From Alphaproteobacteria bacterium (GTDB taxonomy: Bacteria; Pseudomonadota; Alphaproteobacteria; UBA6615): a stretch of 64,000 nucleotides of DNA. The notes beneath the pieces were generated by a model, which searched no databases, was not told the origin of the DNA, and was given only the letters and a program-made list of their open reading frames with translations. Numbering within the stretch: the first letter of the stretch is position 1; each line of letters starts with the position of its first letter. Made by a program: the position numbers and the translations under genes. The DNA lies in the NCBI GenBank assembly GCA_039980135.1, contig JBDXCV010000002.1, positions 124,001 through 188,000 of the forward strand, in the 5' to 3' direction. Positions 16,862-26,674 of this stretch are shown in pieces.

Positions 16862-19540
16862 CTAGTCCGCGCTGGGCGCGGCGTCTGCTTCTTTGGCGGC
16901 GGCTTTCTTGGCGGCAGGCTTCTTCGCCGCGGTCTTCTTTGCGGCCGCCTTTTTCCTGGCGGGCTTTTTCGCCGGCTTCTTTTTGGCCGGCGCGGCCTTG
17001 GCTTTCGCGGCCCGGGCGGCGATGAGTTCCACGGCGACCTCGAGGGTCATGTCCTGCGGGTCGACATCCTTGGGAATCGTCGCATTGATCTTGCCGTGTT
17101 TCACATAGGGGCCGTAGCGGCCGTCATGCACGGTGACGGGCTTCTCGTCGTCGGGATGGTTGCCGAGTTCCTTGAGGGGGGCGGCACGGCCTCGACGGCC
17201 CTTGCCCTTTTCGGCCAGCACCGTGACGGCACGGTTGAGGCCGACCGTCAGCACTTCGCGCGGATCGGGCAGTGAGGCGTAGACGGTGCCGTGCTTCACA
17301 TAGGGGCCGTAGCGGCCGATGCCGGCCTGGATCACGACGGCATCTTCGGGGTGCGGGCCGATGTCGCGCGGCAGCGCGAGCAGGCCCAGCGCAAGCTCGA
17401 GGTCGATTTCATCGAGGGTATAGCCATCGGGGATCGAGGTCCGCTTCGGCTTGGTTGCTTTCTTGCCTTCGCCTTCGGGCTCACCCAGCTGTACGTACAG
17501 GCCGTACGGGCCCTTGCGCAGGGTCACATCCTTGCCGGATTCCGGGTCCTTGCCGAGTTCACGCGGGCCATTGGCCAGGTCGGCGGTCTCGTCATCGCCG
17601 CCATCGACTGCCAGCTTGCGGGTGTATTTGCACTCGGGGTAGTTCGAGCAACCGACGAATGGGCCATGTTTGCCGAGACGCAGGCCGAGCCGTCCCTCGC
17701 TGCAGGCCGGACAGACGCGTGCATCGGTGCCGTCATCGCGGGTCGGGAAGAAATGCGGTCCAAGTTCTTCATCGAGTGTATCCAGAACCGAACGAACACG
17801 AAGCTCCGCGGTGCCCTCGATGGCGGCGGAGAAATCCTGCCAGAACTCGCGCAGGACGGCCTTCCAGTCGATTCGTCCGCCCGAAATATCGTCGAGGCGT
17901 TCTTCCATGCTGGCCGTGAAGTCGTACTGCACGTAGCGTTCGAAGAAGCTGCTCAGGAAACTGGTGACGAGGCGCCCCTGATCCTCAGGTATGAACCGCT
18001 TGCGGTCGAGCTGGACATAGTTGCGGTCCTGCAGGACCTGGATGATCGAGGCATAGGTGGACGGGCGCCCGATCCCCAGTTCTTCCATCGACTTGACCAG
18101 GCTCGCCTCGGAGTAACGCGGCGGCGGCTGGGTGAAATGCTGTTCCGGCGACACTTCGCGCACCGCGGCGGCCTCGCCCTCGTCGAGCGCCGGCAGACGG
18201 CGTTCGTCGTCGTTTTCGCCGCTCTCGCCGTCGCCGTTCGTCGGCTCGTCCTTGTCCTCGCGGTACAGCTTCAGGAAACCGTCAAACGCGATGGTCTGGC
18301 CGTTGGCGCGAAGCGCCAACTGCGCGTCGGACGAGCGCAGCTCCACGGCGACGCGGTCGATCTGGGCTTCGGCCATTTCCGAGGCCATCGTGCGGCGCCA
18401 GATCAACTCGTAGAGGCGGAAGAGATCGCTATCGAGGGTGTTCTTCAGGCTGGCTGGGCGGCGGAACAGATCGGTCGGACGCACCGCTTCATGGGCCTCC
18501 TGGGCATTCTTCGCCTTGGTCCGGTAAACCCGCGGTTTTTCCGGCAGATAGTCGCCGCCGAAATCCTGATCGATCAAATCGCGGCACGAGGCGATGGCCT
18601 CCTGGCTCAGGGTGACGCTGTCGGTTCGCATATAGGTGATGAGGCCGACCGTCTCGCCGTCGATCTCGACGCCCTCGTAGAGACGCTGGGCGACCCGCAT
18701 TGTCTGGGAGGTGCCGAATCCGAGCTTGCGCGAGGCCTCCTGTTGCAGGGTCGATGTCGTGAAGGGCGGCTGGGGATTGCGCCGGGTGCGCTTCTTCTCG
18801 ATCGATGCAATCTTGAAGCTGGCGGCCTCGACGTCGCTTTTCGCGGCGTTGGCAGCGCCTTCGTCGGCGATATCGAACCGGTCGAGCTTCTGGCCGTTCC
18901 GCTCGACGAGGCGGGCCTGGTATGGCGCGTTCTGGGCGCTGGTCAACCCGACTTCGATGGACCAGTACTCACGGGCCTTGAAGGCCTCGATCTCGGCCTC
19001 TCGCTCGCAGATCAGGCGCAGCGCCACCGATTGCACGCGCCCGGCCGAGCGCGACCCGGGCAGCTTGCGCCAGAGTACCGGCGAGAGGTTGAAGCCGACC
19101 AGATAGTCCAGCGCGCGCCGTGCGAGATAGGCCTCGACGAGTTCGTTGTTCAGGCTGCGCGGATGATTGAAGGCATCCTGGACGGCACCCTTGGTGATCT
19201 CGTTGAACACCACGCGCTTGACGTCGATGCCGTCGAGCAGGCCGCGGTCGCGCAGCAACTGCTCGATATGCCAGGAGATCGCCTCGCCCTCGCGATCCGG
19301 GTCGGTTGCGAGATAGAGGGTGTCGGCGCCGTCGAGGGCATCGACGATGGCGCTGACCTGTTTTTCGGAGCGGGCGTCGATGGCCCAGTCCATGTCGAAA
19401 TCCTCATCCGGCCGGACCGAGCCGTCTTTCGGCGGCAGGTCGCGCACATGTCCATAGGATGCCAGCACGGTGTAGGCATCACCGAGATACTTGTTGATGG
19501 TCTTGGCCTTGGAGGGCGATTCGACGACGACAACGTTCAT
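16862..19540 (-). CDS. topA: DNA topoisomerase I
   Basis: An 892-aa type IA topoisomerase that relaxes negative supercoils. The Toprim domain shows E7 (VVVESPSKA) and D80-x-D82-x-E84. The active-site tyrosine is Y303 (LITYMRTDS). A zinc-ribbon repeat (CPACSEGRL to CSNYPECKY) and degenerate repeats (GRYGPYVKHG) follow. The C-terminus is a Lys/Ala/Pro-rich tail of about 50 residues, as in many alphaproteobacteria, probably for DNA or RNA polymerase contact. The reverse strand carries long open frames that are only shadows. Confidence 0.97.
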   Translation of the reverse strand: MNVVVVESPSKAKTINKYLGDAYTVLASYGHVRDLPPKDGSVRPDEDFDMDWAIDARSEKQVSAIVDALDGADTLYLATDPDREGEAISWHIEQLLRDRGLLDGIDVKRVVFNEITKGAVQDAFNHPRSLNNELVEAYLARRALDYLVGFNLSPVLWRKLPGSRSAGRVQSVALRLICEREAEIEAFKAREYWSIEVGLTSAQNAPYQARLVERNGQKLDRFDIADEGAANAAKSDVEAASFKIASIEKKRTRRNPQPPFTTSTLQQEASRKLGFGTSQTMRVAQRLYEGVEIDGETVGLITYMRTDSVTLSQEAIASCRDLIDQDFGGDYLPEKPRVYRTKAKNAQEAHEAVRPTDLFRRPASLKNTLDSDLFRLYELIWRRTMASEMAEAQIDRVAVELRSSDAQLALRANGQTIAFDGFLKLYREDKDEPTNGDGESGENDDERRLPALDEGEAAAVREVSPEQHFTQPPPRYSEASLVKSMEELGIGRPSTYASIIQVLQDRNYVQLDRKRFIPEDQGRLVTSFLSSFFERYVQYDFTASMEERLDDISGGRIDWKAVLREFWQDFSAAIEGTAELRVRSVLDTLDEELGPHFFPTRDDGTDARVCPACSEGRLGLRLGKHGPFVGCSNYPECKYTRKLAVDGGDDETADLANGPRELGKDPESGKDVTLRKGPYGLYVQLGEPEGEGKKATKPKRTSIPDGYTLDEIDLELALGLLALPRDIGPHPEDAVVIQAGIGRYGPYVKHGTVYASLPDPREVLTVGLNRAVTVLAEKGKGRRGRAAPLKELGNHPDDEKPVTVHDGRYGPYVKHGKINATIPKDVDPQDMTLEVAVELIAARAAKAKAAPAKKKPAKKPARKKAAAKKTAAKKPAAKKAAAKEADAAPSAD

Positions 19541-19604
19541 GCAGGGAGGATTCCGCTTAATCTTCGTTGGCTAACAAGGACGTTTGCATGCGATCCACAA
19601 TTCG

Positions 19605-20726
19605 TCAGCAGGCCGCAACACGGTTGCCCGGATGCCGTTCCAAACGTCCCGCCAATTCGAGTTCGAGCAGGATCGTCCGGACGACAGGGGCGGTTAATTG
19701 GCACCGCCGCACGATTTCGTCAACCGCGACGGGCTCGGGCGACAAACATGAAATCACGGATTCACGGTTGTCGGTCCCCGAATAATCGAGATCGAGAACC
19801 ACTGCGCGGGTGCGCGGCGACACGGCTTCGTCATGTGACGTCGCCGGCGAGACCATGGGCCGGACGGCCTCCAGCACGTCCTCGGCATCGCGGACCAGGA
19901 CGGCGCCTTCACGGATCAGATGGTTGGCGCCGAAAGCGCGCGGATCGAGCGGAGAACCGGGGACGGCGAGCACCGCGCGGCCCTGTTCGCCGGCCAGGCG
20001 GGCGGTGATGAGAGAGCCTGATCGTTGCGCCGCTTCGACCACGATGACGGCCAGGGACAATCCCGACACGATACGGTTGCGGCGGGGAAAATGGCGTGCC
20101 TGGGGATTCAGACCCGGTGGCATCTCGCTGACGATGGCGCCGGTCTCGATAATATTTTGGTAGAGGTCGTCGTTTTCCGGCGGATAGACCACATCGATCC
20201 CGCCCGCCATGACGGCGATCGTCGTGCCATTTCCGGAAATCGCACCGGCATGCGCGGCCGTGTCGATGCCGCGCGCCAGGCCCGAAACGATTGCGACAGC
20301 CGGGTCGGCGGAGAGTTCCGAGGCGAGTAGTTCGGCGATCCGTCGCCCATTGGCCGAGACGTTGCGGGCACCGACGATGGCGATCCCGGTTCTGGCGAGC
20401 GACGCGGTGTTGCCGCGCACAAAGATTACAGGTGGTGCGTCGTCGATGGCGGCAAGCGCGGTTGGATAGTCGGGTTCACCGAGGGTCACGGCCTGCGCAT
20501 TCAGTTCGTCGAGCCGCGCCAGTTCGGCATCCGCGTCGGCGGCGGTTGTTATGTTGAGGTTTCGTTTGCCCGCGCGTCCGGCGAAATCGGGCAGCGCTTC
20601 GATCGCGTCCTCGGCGGAGCCGAAATGCTCCATCAATTCGCGCCAGGTGACCGGGCCGATGCTTTCGGTCCGGATCAGGCGCAGCCGGTCGCGGCGCTCG
20701 GTTGTTGAAATCGTCTCGTCATTCAC
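19605..20726 (-). CDS. dprA: DNA processing protein DprA
   Basis: A 373-aa single-stranded DNA binding protein that loads RecA during transformation. It has an N-terminal SAM/HhH-like part, a central Rossmann fold (IAIVGARNVSANGR, SGLARGIDTAAHAGAI, TIAVMAGGIDVVYPPEN) and a C-terminal winged helix (residues about 310-373). It lies 64 bp upstream of topA in the conserved dprA-topA-rnr order. The downstream partner order with plsY is interrupted here by a GST/MarR pair. Confidence 0.94.
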   Translation of the reverse strand: MNDETISTTERRDRLRLIRTESIGPVTWRELMEHFGSAEDAIEALPDFAGRAGKRNLNITTAADADAELARLDELNAQAVTLGEPDYPTALAAIDDAPPVIFVRGNTASLARTGIAIVGARNVSANGRRIAELLASELSADPAVAIVSGLARGIDTAAHAGAISGNGTTIAVMAGGIDVVYPPENDDLYQNIIETGAIVSEMPPGLNPQARHFPRRNRIVSGLSLAVIVVEAAQRSGSLITARLAGEQGRAVLAVPGSPLDPRAFGANHLIREGAVLVRDAEDVLEAVRPMVSPATSHDEAVSPRTRAVVLDLDYSGTDNRESVISCLSPEPVAVDEIVRRCQLTAPVVRTILLELELAGRLERHPGNRVAAC

Positions 20727-20781
20727 ACGCGCGAGGATGGCCCGTGCAAAGATGAGCGGTCAACTCGCTGTGCCGGTCGGA

Positions 20782-21456
20782 TTACTCCGCAGACGACATC
20801 ATGGTCGACAGATAGCTGTTGCGGTCGCGCAGGAACGTCATCAGCCGGTCATGATAATCTTTTGCGACCGCCGTTCGAACCGAAGGCCGGCCTGTAAGTG
20901 CAGCCCGTAGGGACTGAGTTCTCGGCAGATTGTCGAAGAAACCGAACTCGCCAATGACATCGAACGTGTCGAAATATCGGAACACCGGACCAAGTGCCGC
21001 ATCGACCAACGAGAACGTATCCCCGTCGAACCAGGGTCCGTCGCGCAGATGCGCCTCCATTTGTGTGAACTTTGCCATCAGACGCAGACGGCTCTCATCC
21101 AGTATTTCCGCGCTCGGCGCACGGTAAAACGTGGCTATGTCATTGAGTGCCGCCGAGCTGAATTCTATCCATGACCGGTGCTGGGCGCGCCTGAGCGGAT
21201 CGCGCGGGTGGAGCGGTTGAGGCTGGGTTTCCTCCAGAAATTCGACGATTACGGCGGATTCAAAAATTGTTGTGTCGTCGACCCGCAACAATGGCACCTT
21301 TCCCAGCGGCGAGATGGCCTTGAACCAGTCGGGCTTGTGACCCAGATCGACATCCACGCGTTCGAACGGGACATTTTTCTCGGTCAGTGCAATCACCGCC
21401 CGTTGCACATATGGACAGAGATGGTGAGACACCAGTTTCAACGATTTCCGTGACAT
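20782..21456 (-). CDS. glutathione S-transferase, cysteine-type
   Basis: A 224-aa GST. The thioredoxin-like N-terminal domain has LCPYVQRAVIAL with a candidate catalytic cysteine, C14, in the place used by omega- and DHAR-like GSTs. The glutathione-binding cis-Pro strand is GKVPLLRVDDTTIFESAVI. The all-helical C-terminal domain follows. These enzymes usually reduce thiols or dehydroascorbate more than conjugate. ATG 21456 has GGAG upstream; the earlier possible start adds non-GST residues. It is divergent from a MarR gene with an 85-bp shared promoter, so MarR control is likely. Confidence 0.87.
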   Translation of the reverse strand: MSRKSLKLVSHHLCPYVQRAVIALTEKNVPFERVDVDLGHKPDWFKAISPLGKVPLLRVDDTTIFESAVIVEFLEETQPQPLHPRDPLRRAQHRSWIEFSSAALNDIATFYRAPSAEILDESRLRLMAKFTQMEAHLRDGPWFDGDTFSLVDAALGPVFRYFDTFDVIGEFGFFDNLPRTQSLRAALTGRPSVRTAVAKDYHDRLMTFLRDRNSYLSTMMSSAE

Positions 21457-21505
21457 CGGGAGGTCTCCATGAAATAGTTTATGCAAATGCATGTATTAAA
21501 CAGAT

Positions 21506-21521
21506 ACATGTAAATACATGT
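21506..21521. promoter_or_regulatory. MarR-type operator palindrome
   Basis: ACATGTA-AA-TACATGT is a perfect inverted repeat (7-bp arms) in the GST/MarR intergenic region, 20 bp before the MarR ATG. A related half-site pair (AATGCATGTATT) lies at 21486-21497. MarR proteins bind such 16-20 bp palindromes between divergent genes; its use here is inferred. Confidence 0.65.
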
Positions 21522-21541
21522 TTCTAAGTCAAGGATTGCGT

Positions 21542-21997
21542 ATGGCGACATCGCCCGACGAGTTGACGGTACGCAGCTGGACACAACTGGCGCGTACATC
21601 GCGGATCGTCACGGAATCAATCGAAACCGACCTCCGGGCAGCGGGATTGCCTCCGCTTGGTTGGTATGACGTGTTGCTGGAGCTTCAGCGAGCCGAAGAC
21701 CAAACGTTACGTCCGTTCGAACTCGAAGAACATCTTTTGTTGGCTCAGTACAATCTGTCACGCCTGATCGATCGTATTGCCGCCGAGGGATATGTGCGCA
21801 AGCAACCGGTCGCATCGGATCGGCGGGGACACGAAATCGTCCTGCTTCCGTCGGGCGCGGCGATGCGCGAACGCATGTGGCCGGTATATGCAGCCGCAAT
21901 CGAACGGCACATCGGGAGCCGTTTGGACAAAGACGAGGCGGCAACTCTCGTCCAGATTCTGGGTCTTTTGTTGCCGCAGGGCGGCGCGGCGGACTGA
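21542..21997 (+). CDS. MarR-family transcriptional regulator
   Basis: A 151-aa winged-helix regulator. The recognition part is RPFELEEHLLLAQYNLSRLIDRIAAEGYVRKQPVASDRRGHEIVLLPSG, with the beta-hairpin wing DRRGH. ATG 21542 is chosen; the start at 21518 would fall inside the operator palindrome. It most likely represses itself and the divergent GST gene, with an electrophile or phenolic ligand as inducer. Its stop lies one base from the plsY stop. Confidence 0.88.
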   Translation: MATSPDELTVRSWTQLARTSRIVTESIETDLRAAGLPPLGWYDVLLELQRAEDQTLRPFELEEHLLLAQYNLSRLIDRIAAEGYVRKQPVASDRRGHEIVLLPSGAAMRERMWPVYAAAIERHIGSRLDKDEAATLVQILGLLLPQGGAAD

Positions 21998-21998
21998 A

Positions 21999-22691
21999 TT
22001 AGGGCGTGTCGCGCGATTTTAGTCGAATGCGGGATTCTTCGCCCTTGAGGAGCCGGCGGATGTTGCCGGCGTGGCGGATCCAGACCAGCAGGGCCAGGAA
22101 GATAGCGATCCCGCCCGCCTGGGGTTCGCCGAGCCACCAGGCATAGGCCGGCGCGAGCGCGACGGCGACGAGCGCCGAAAGCGAAGAATAGCGGAACACA
22201 AGCGCGACGATGAGCCAGGTCGCCAATGCCGCGAGCCCGAGCGGCCATGTCAGGCCGAGCAGCACGCCCAGGGTCGTTGCCACACCCTTGCCGCCGCGAA
22301 AACCCAGCCAGACGGGGAACAGATGGCCGAGGACGACCGCGAGCGCGGTGAAGAAGCTGACGTCGGGGCCGAAAAAAACGTAGGGCAGGAGGACGGCGAC
22401 ATAGCCCTTGGTCCCGTCCAGGAACAGGGTGGCGGCGGCGAGCTTCTTGCTGCCCGTGCGCAAGACATTGGTTGCGCCGATATTGCCGGAGCCGATCCGG
22501 CGAAGATCGCCCTTACCGGCGAGTTTGGCCAAGATCAGGCCGAACGGGATGCTGCCGAGTATGTAGGCCCCGACGATCGGCGGTAGGAACCGCTGCCAGC
22601 CATAGATCAGGTTCTTCCAGTCGGGGACAGAGAATGTCGCCTGGAAGATGCTCCAGTAGAAGATGATCGGACTGGCGCCGTCTTCGACCAT
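21999..22691 (-). CDS. plsY: acyl-phosphate glycerol-3-phosphate acyltransferase PlsY
   Basis: A 230-aa polytopic inner-membrane enzyme that transfers an acyl group from acyl-phosphate to glycerol-3-phosphate, the first step of phospholipid synthesis. The three family motifs are visible: GSIPFGLILAK, RIGSGNIGATNVLR, and GHLFPVWLGFRGGKGVAT. There are five to six membrane segments. An N-terminal extension of about 35 residues relative to the usual length is seen, and it has no internal Met. The gene starts 21 bp after the pyrC-like stop. Confidence 0.93.
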   Translation of the reverse strand: MVEDGASPIIFYWSIFQATFSVPDWKNLIYGWQRFLPPIVGAYILGSIPFGLILAKLAGKGDLRRIGSGNIGATNVLRTGSKKLAAATLFLDGTKGYVAVLLPYVFFGPDVSFFTALAVVLGHLFPVWLGFRGGKGVATTLGVLLGLTWPLGLAALATWLIVALVFRYSSLSALVAVALAPAYAWWLGEPQAGGIAIFLALLVWIRHAGNIRRLLKGEESRIRLKSRDTP

Positions 22692-22712
22692 GCGTTGATT
22701 CCGCGGTTGGGT

Positions 22713-24020
22713 TTACGACGCAGTAGTATAGATGGTTCGGCCGTCGACGATGGTGCGGATCACGCGCCCTTGAACGAGCCTGCCATCGAAGGGCGAATTC
22801 TTCGATTTGGAGGTAAAGCTGTCCGGCTCGATCCGGGAGGGTCGTTCCGGGTCAAAAATCACAATATCGGCCGCCCCGCCCACATGCAGCCGGCCGACGG
22901 GCAGTTTCAGGAGTTCGGCCGGGCGGGCGGTGACCTTGCTCAGCGCCGCCGCGAGATCGAGATGGCCGTTGTGGACCAGCTCCAGGGTCAGGGCGAGGAG
23001 GCTCTCGAGCCCGGCAGCGCCGAATTCCGCCTGTTCGAACGGCAGGCGTTTCGATTCCTGATCCTGGGGAAAGTGATCCGACGCGATACAGTCGATGGTG
23101 CCGTCGGCGAGCCCGTCGACGACCGCCTGCCGGTCGTCCTCGGTGCGCAACGGCGGCGACAGCTTGGCGAAGGTCCGGTATTCGCCCACCGCCAGCTCGT
23201 TCAGCGCAAAATAGGGCGGTGCCGTGTCGCAGGTCACCCTGAGGCCGTCGGCCTTGGCGGCGCGGATCTTCGCGACGGATTCCGCGGTGGAGATATGGGC
23301 GGCGTGGTATCGCCCGCCGGTCATTTTCACGAGCGCGAGGTCACGGTCGATCATGATCGTTTCGGCCTCGCGCGGAATGCCGGGAAGGCCCAGCCGCGTC
23401 GCGAGCTCGCCCGACTGCATGACCCCGCCGTTTGAGAGGCTCGCTTCGTCGGGATGCTGCACGATCAGCGCGTCGAAGGCCTGCGCGTATTTGAGGGCCC
23501 GCGACAGGGTCTTCGCATTCGCGACGGCACTGCGACCATTGGTGAAGGCCACCGCGCCGGCCTGCTTCAGCAGGCCCATCTCGACGATTTCGTCGCTGTC
23601 GGCGTTGCGCGTCACCGTCGCGTAGGCGAATACCTTGACGAGTTTGACGTCGCGCGCGCGCCGGGCAACGAATTCGAGGACCGAGGCATCATCGATCGCA
23701 GGATCGGTGTCGGGCAGGGTGACAACGGCGGTGACGCCGCCGGCGGCTGCCGCGCGGCTGCCGCTCTCGATGTCTTCCTTATGCTCGTTGCCGGGTTCGC
23801 AGAAATCGACCCGCATATCCACGAGACCCGGGGTCAGCACCGCGCCCTCGCAATCGACGATCTCGGTGCCCGCAGGCATGCCCGTGGCAAAAATATCCGG
23901 TCCGATCGCCATGATCCGCGTGCCGTCGGTCAGGACCCCGCCCCCGGTGCTGGCGGGCGTATCAAGGCCCGACGCCGGGTCGATCACCCTGGCGTTGGTA
24001 TAGGCGACTTTACCGGTCAT
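22713..24020 (-). CDS. dihydroorotase-like protein, probably inactive (PyrC')
   Basis: A 435-aa member of the dihydroorotase branch of amidohydrolases, adjacent to pyrB. In active enzymes the first zinc ligands and substrate arginine lie in a D-x-H-x-H-x-R motif. Here the aligned stretch is [13 protein letters not shown], so both histidines and the arginine are replaced. Later conserved pieces remain ([12 protein letters not shown]). Such pseudo-dihydroorotases are known partners that assemble with aspartate transcarbamoylase, for example PyrC' in Pseudomonas. The role is thus probably structural, and a true dihydroorotase should exist elsewhere. ATG 24020 overlaps the pyrB stop as ATGA. Confidence 0.85.
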   Translation of the reverse strand: MTGKVAYTNARVIDPASGLDTPASTGGGVLTDGTRIMAIGPDIFATGMPAGTEIVDCEGAVLTPGLVDMRVDFCEPGNEHKEDIESGSRAAAAGGVTAVVTLPDTDPAIDDASVLEFVARRARDVKLVKVFAYATVTRNADSDEIVEMGLLKQAGAVAFTNGRSAVANAKTLSRALKYAQAFDALIVQHPDEASLSNGGVMQSGELATRLGLPGIPREAETIMIDRDLALVKMTGGRYHAAHISTAESVAKIRAAKADGLRVTCDTAPPYFALNELAVGEYRTFAKLSPPLRTEDDRQAVVDGLADGTIDCIASDHFPQDQESKRLPFEQAEFGAAGLESLLALTLELVHNGHLDLAAALSKVTARPAELLKLPVGRLHVGGAADIVIFDPERPSRIEPDSFTSKSKNSPFDGRLVQGRVIRTIVDGRTIYTTAS

Positions 24021-25003
24021 GGGGTGGCCACGAGCCTTTCGCGCGTCAGGACATCGAGACATGCCATGCGAACCGCGACACCCATCTCCACCTGTTCGCG
24101 GATCAGGGAGCGGTCGATATCGTCGGCGACATCGGAATCGATTTCCACGCCCCGGTTCATCGGCCCCGGGTGCATGATCAGCGCGTCCGGCTTGGCGTGC
24201 TGCAGCTTGTCATAGTCGAGGCCGTAGAACTCGAAATATTCATGTACGGACGGCACGAAGGAGCCCTCCATGCGCTCGCGCTGGAGACGCAGCATCATCA
24301 CGATGTCGCAGCCTTCCAGGCCCGCGCGCATGTCGTGGAAGACCTCGACCCCCAACCGTTCCATCGCCGCCGGGATCAGGGTCGGCGGGGCGATAACCCG
24401 CACCCGTGCGCCCATCGTTTGCAACAGGTAGATGTTCGAGCGCGCCACCCGGCTGTGGGCGACATCGCCGCACAGGGCGACCAGAAGCCCTTGCAGGGTG
24501 CCTTTGCGCCGCCGGATGGTCAGCGCGTCGAGCAGCGCCTGGGTCGGGTGTTCGTGGCTGCCGTCGCCGCCATTGATGACGGCACAGTTCACCTTTTCCG
24601 ACAGGAGCTTCACCGCGCCCGCATTGGAGTGCCGGACGACGAGCGCATCGGCGTGCATGGCGTTCAGGGTCATCGCCGTATCGACGATTGTCTCGCCCTT
24701 TTTTATCGAGGAATTGGCGACCGCGATGTTGATGACATCCGCGCCCAACCGCATGCCCGCCAGTTCGAAACTGGTGCGGGTCCGTGTCGAGTCTTCGAAG
24801 AACAGATTGATCAGAATCTTGTCGCGCATCAGGTCGAATTTGGGGCCGCGCGCGCGGTTATGTTCCGCGTAGCGGTTCGACAGATCGAGCAGGTAGGTGA
24901 TCTCGTCCGGCGACAGATCCTGGATGCCCAATAGATGACGATGTGGAAACGGGAATTCCGCTGGCTGATCTTGAGCGGAGAGGCCTGTGGTGGCTGCAGT
25001 CAT
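24017..25003 (-). CDS. pyrB: aspartate carbamoyltransferase catalytic chain
   Basis: A 328-aa enzyme that joins carbamoyl phosphate and aspartate in pyrimidine synthesis. The carbamoyl-phosphate loop is [13 protein letters not shown] (S72-T73-R74-T75-R76). Other landmarks are [15 protein letters not shown] and the C-terminal [12 protein letters not shown]. No regulatory chain (pyrI) is adjacent. The overlap with the dihydroorotase-like gene suggests equimolar expression for a PyrB-PyrC' complex. ATG 25003 is chosen since the residues before it are not homologous-looking. Confidence 0.96.
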   Translation of the reverse strand: MTAATTGLSAQDQPAEFPFPHRHLLGIQDLSPDEITYLLDLSNRYAEHNRARGPKFDLMRDKILINLFFEDSTRTRTSFELAGMRLGADVINIAVANSSIKKGETIVDTAMTLNAMHADALVVRHSNAGAVKLLSEKVNCAVINGGDGSHEHPTQALLDALTIRRRKGTLQGLLVALCGDVAHSRVARSNIYLLQTMGARVRVIAPPTLIPAAMERLGVEVFHDMRAGLEGCDIVMMLRLQRERMEGSFVPSVHEYFEFYGLDYDKLQHAKPDALIMHPGPMNRGVEIDSDVADDIDRSLIREQVEMGVAVRMACLDVLTRERLVATP

Positions 25004-25173
25004 TAAAGCGGGAATATAGGGACGGGACTCACGATATTGCAAGGCGTTGTTATGCACCGATGCCGGAAGCCCGCCACGGACGCTGCGGATTTCTGGCGAC
25101 GCAACCCCGGCTCTGCTAGAAGGCGAGGACGGAACCGGGCGGCCATGATGCGGCCAAGGGGGGAGACCGGGCG

Positions 25174-25944
25174 ATGAAAGCGGTGATACTGGCTGGCGGG
25201 CGCGGGACGCGTCTTGCCGAGGAAACGGAGCTTCGACCCAAGCCGATGATCGAGATCGGCGGGCGTCCGATCCTGTGGCACATCATGAAGATCTACGGGC
25301 ATCACGGGATCACCGACTTCGTGATCTGCCTCGGCTACAAGGGCTACCTGGTCAAGGAGTATTTCGCGAACTATGTGCTGCATTCCTCCGATGTCACGGT
25401 CGATCTCGCGACGAATGAAATTCGCTATCACAACATGACCGCCGAACCCTGGACGGTCACCCTGGTCGACACCGGCGACGACACCCAGACCGGCGGGCGT
25501 ATCGCGCGCGTGGCCGAACATCTGGATGGTGAGCCGTTCTGCCTGACCTACGGTGACGGCGTCGCGGATATAGACGTGGCCGCCAGCGTCGCCTTCCACA
25601 AGGAACAGGGCGCACGTTGCACCATGACGGCCGTGCGCCCACCGGGACGCTTCGGGGCGGCCGAAATTGAACGTGGCAAGGTGACGCGTTTCGCGGAGAA
25701 ACCGCGCGGCGATGGCGGCACCATCAATGGCGGCTTCTTCGTCTGCGAGGCGAGTGTGCTCGACCTGATTGACGGCGACTCCACCGTTTGGGAACAGGCA
25801 CCCCTCAACAGCATGGCCGAGGCCGGGGAGCTCGGAGCCTGGCGCCATGACGGGTTCTGGCAGCCGATGGATACCCTGCGGGAGAAAAATCAGCTCGAGG
25901 CGCTGTGGGACGCGGGCGACGCGCCCTGGAAGGTCTGGGATTGA
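25174..25944 (+). CDS. rfbF: glucose-1-phosphate cytidylyltransferase
   Basis: A 256-aa nucleotidyltransferase that makes CDP-glucose from CTP and glucose-1-phosphate, the entry to CDP-3,6-dideoxyhexoses and branched sugars. The signature [13 protein letters not shown] (6-18), the substrate segment [19 protein letters not shown], the metal-site [10 protein letters not shown] and the end [18 protein letters not shown] match RfbF. The usual partner CDP-glucose dehydratase is not adjacent, and no O-antigen cluster is present. Read alone, it may feed a locus elsewhere. Confidence 0.9.
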   Translation: MKAVILAGGRGTRLAEETELRPKPMIEIGGRPILWHIMKIYGHHGITDFVICLGYKGYLVKEYFANYVLHSSDVTVDLATNEIRYHNMTAEPWTVTLVDTGDDTQTGGRIARVAEHLDGEPFCLTYGDGVADIDVAASVAFHKEQGARCTMTAVRPPGRFGAAEIERGKVTRFAEKPRGDGGTINGGFFVCEASVLDLIDGDSTVWEQAPLNSMAEAGELGAWRHDGFWQPMDTLREKNQLEALWDAGDAPWKVWD

Positions 25945-25987
25945 ACGCCTGCCGGCGGCGCTTAGGTTCCTGTCAGGAGTGTAGTCC

Positions 25988-26668
25988 ATGGAAGTAAACG
26001 CCGATTTCTCCCAGCGAGTCGTGATCGATACCAATGCGCTGGATTGGATACCGTCGCCGCTCGCCGGCGTGGACCGGCGCATGCTCGACCGGGTCGGCGA
26101 CGAGGTGGCCCGGGCGACGAGTATCGTGCGCTATGCGCCGGGCAGCGCGTTCTCGCCCCATACACATTCCGGCGGCGAAGAGTTTTTCGTCCTGGACGGG
26201 ACCTTCTCCGACGAGCATGGCGATTACGGTCCGGGCTTCTATGTGCGCAACCCGGTGGGTTCGGCGCACACGCCATCGAGCGACGGGGGCTGCACCATTT
26301 TGGTCAAACTCCGGCAGATGGACCCCGACGATCAGGACTTCGTGCGCATCGACACGGCGAACGGTGACTGGCAGGTGACGGAACGGGATGGGGTCGAGAT
26401 GCTGCCGCTCCACGAATATGGCGACGAGCGGGTCATGATGTTTCGTTTGGCACCCGGCGCGTCTGTGCCCCTGCACGGCCATGCCGGCGGCGAGGAGTTG
26501 CTGGTTGTTGAGGGCGAACTGGCCGACGAGCATGGGCGTTATCCGCAAGGTACCTGGCTGCGCAGCCCGCCGGGCACCCGCCATGCGCCGTTCAGCGATG
26601 CGGGCTGCGTAATCTATGTGAAGCTCGGCCATCTGGCCGAGGTGCGTGGATTGAACATCGACGCCTAG
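25988..26668 (+). CDS. bicupin protein, ChrR-like cupin domains
   Basis: A 226-aa protein made of two similar cupin domains. The first has HTHSGGEEFFVLDG and the second HGHAGGEELLVVEG, each carrying the H-x-H-x3-E metal motif, plus matching PGFYVRNPVGSAH and GTWLRSPPGTRH histidines. This is the cupin type seen in the C-terminal half of the anti-sigma factor ChrR. The zinc-binding anti-sigma N-terminal part is absent and no ECF sigma gene is nearby, so it is probably an enzyme or metal-binding protein of unknown role. It follows rfbF by 43 bp and may be co-transcribed. Confidence 0.78.
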   Translation: MEVNADFSQRVVIDTNALDWIPSPLAGVDRRMLDRVGDEVARATSIVRYAPGSAFSPHTHSGGEEFFVLDGTFSDEHGDYGPGFYVRNPVGSAHTPSSDGGCTILVKLRQMDPDDQDFVRIDTANGDWQVTERDGVEMLPLHEYGDERVMMFRLAPGASVPLHGHAGGEELLVVEGELADEHGRYPQGTWLRSPPGTRHAPFSDAGCVIYVKLGHLAEVRGLNIDA

Positions 26669-26674
26669 TGCGAG

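Noticed and set aside
17291-20008. A 905-codon open frame antisense to topA
   Set aside because: It mirrors topA codons in high-GC DNA, has no family motifs, and topA itself is unmistakable.
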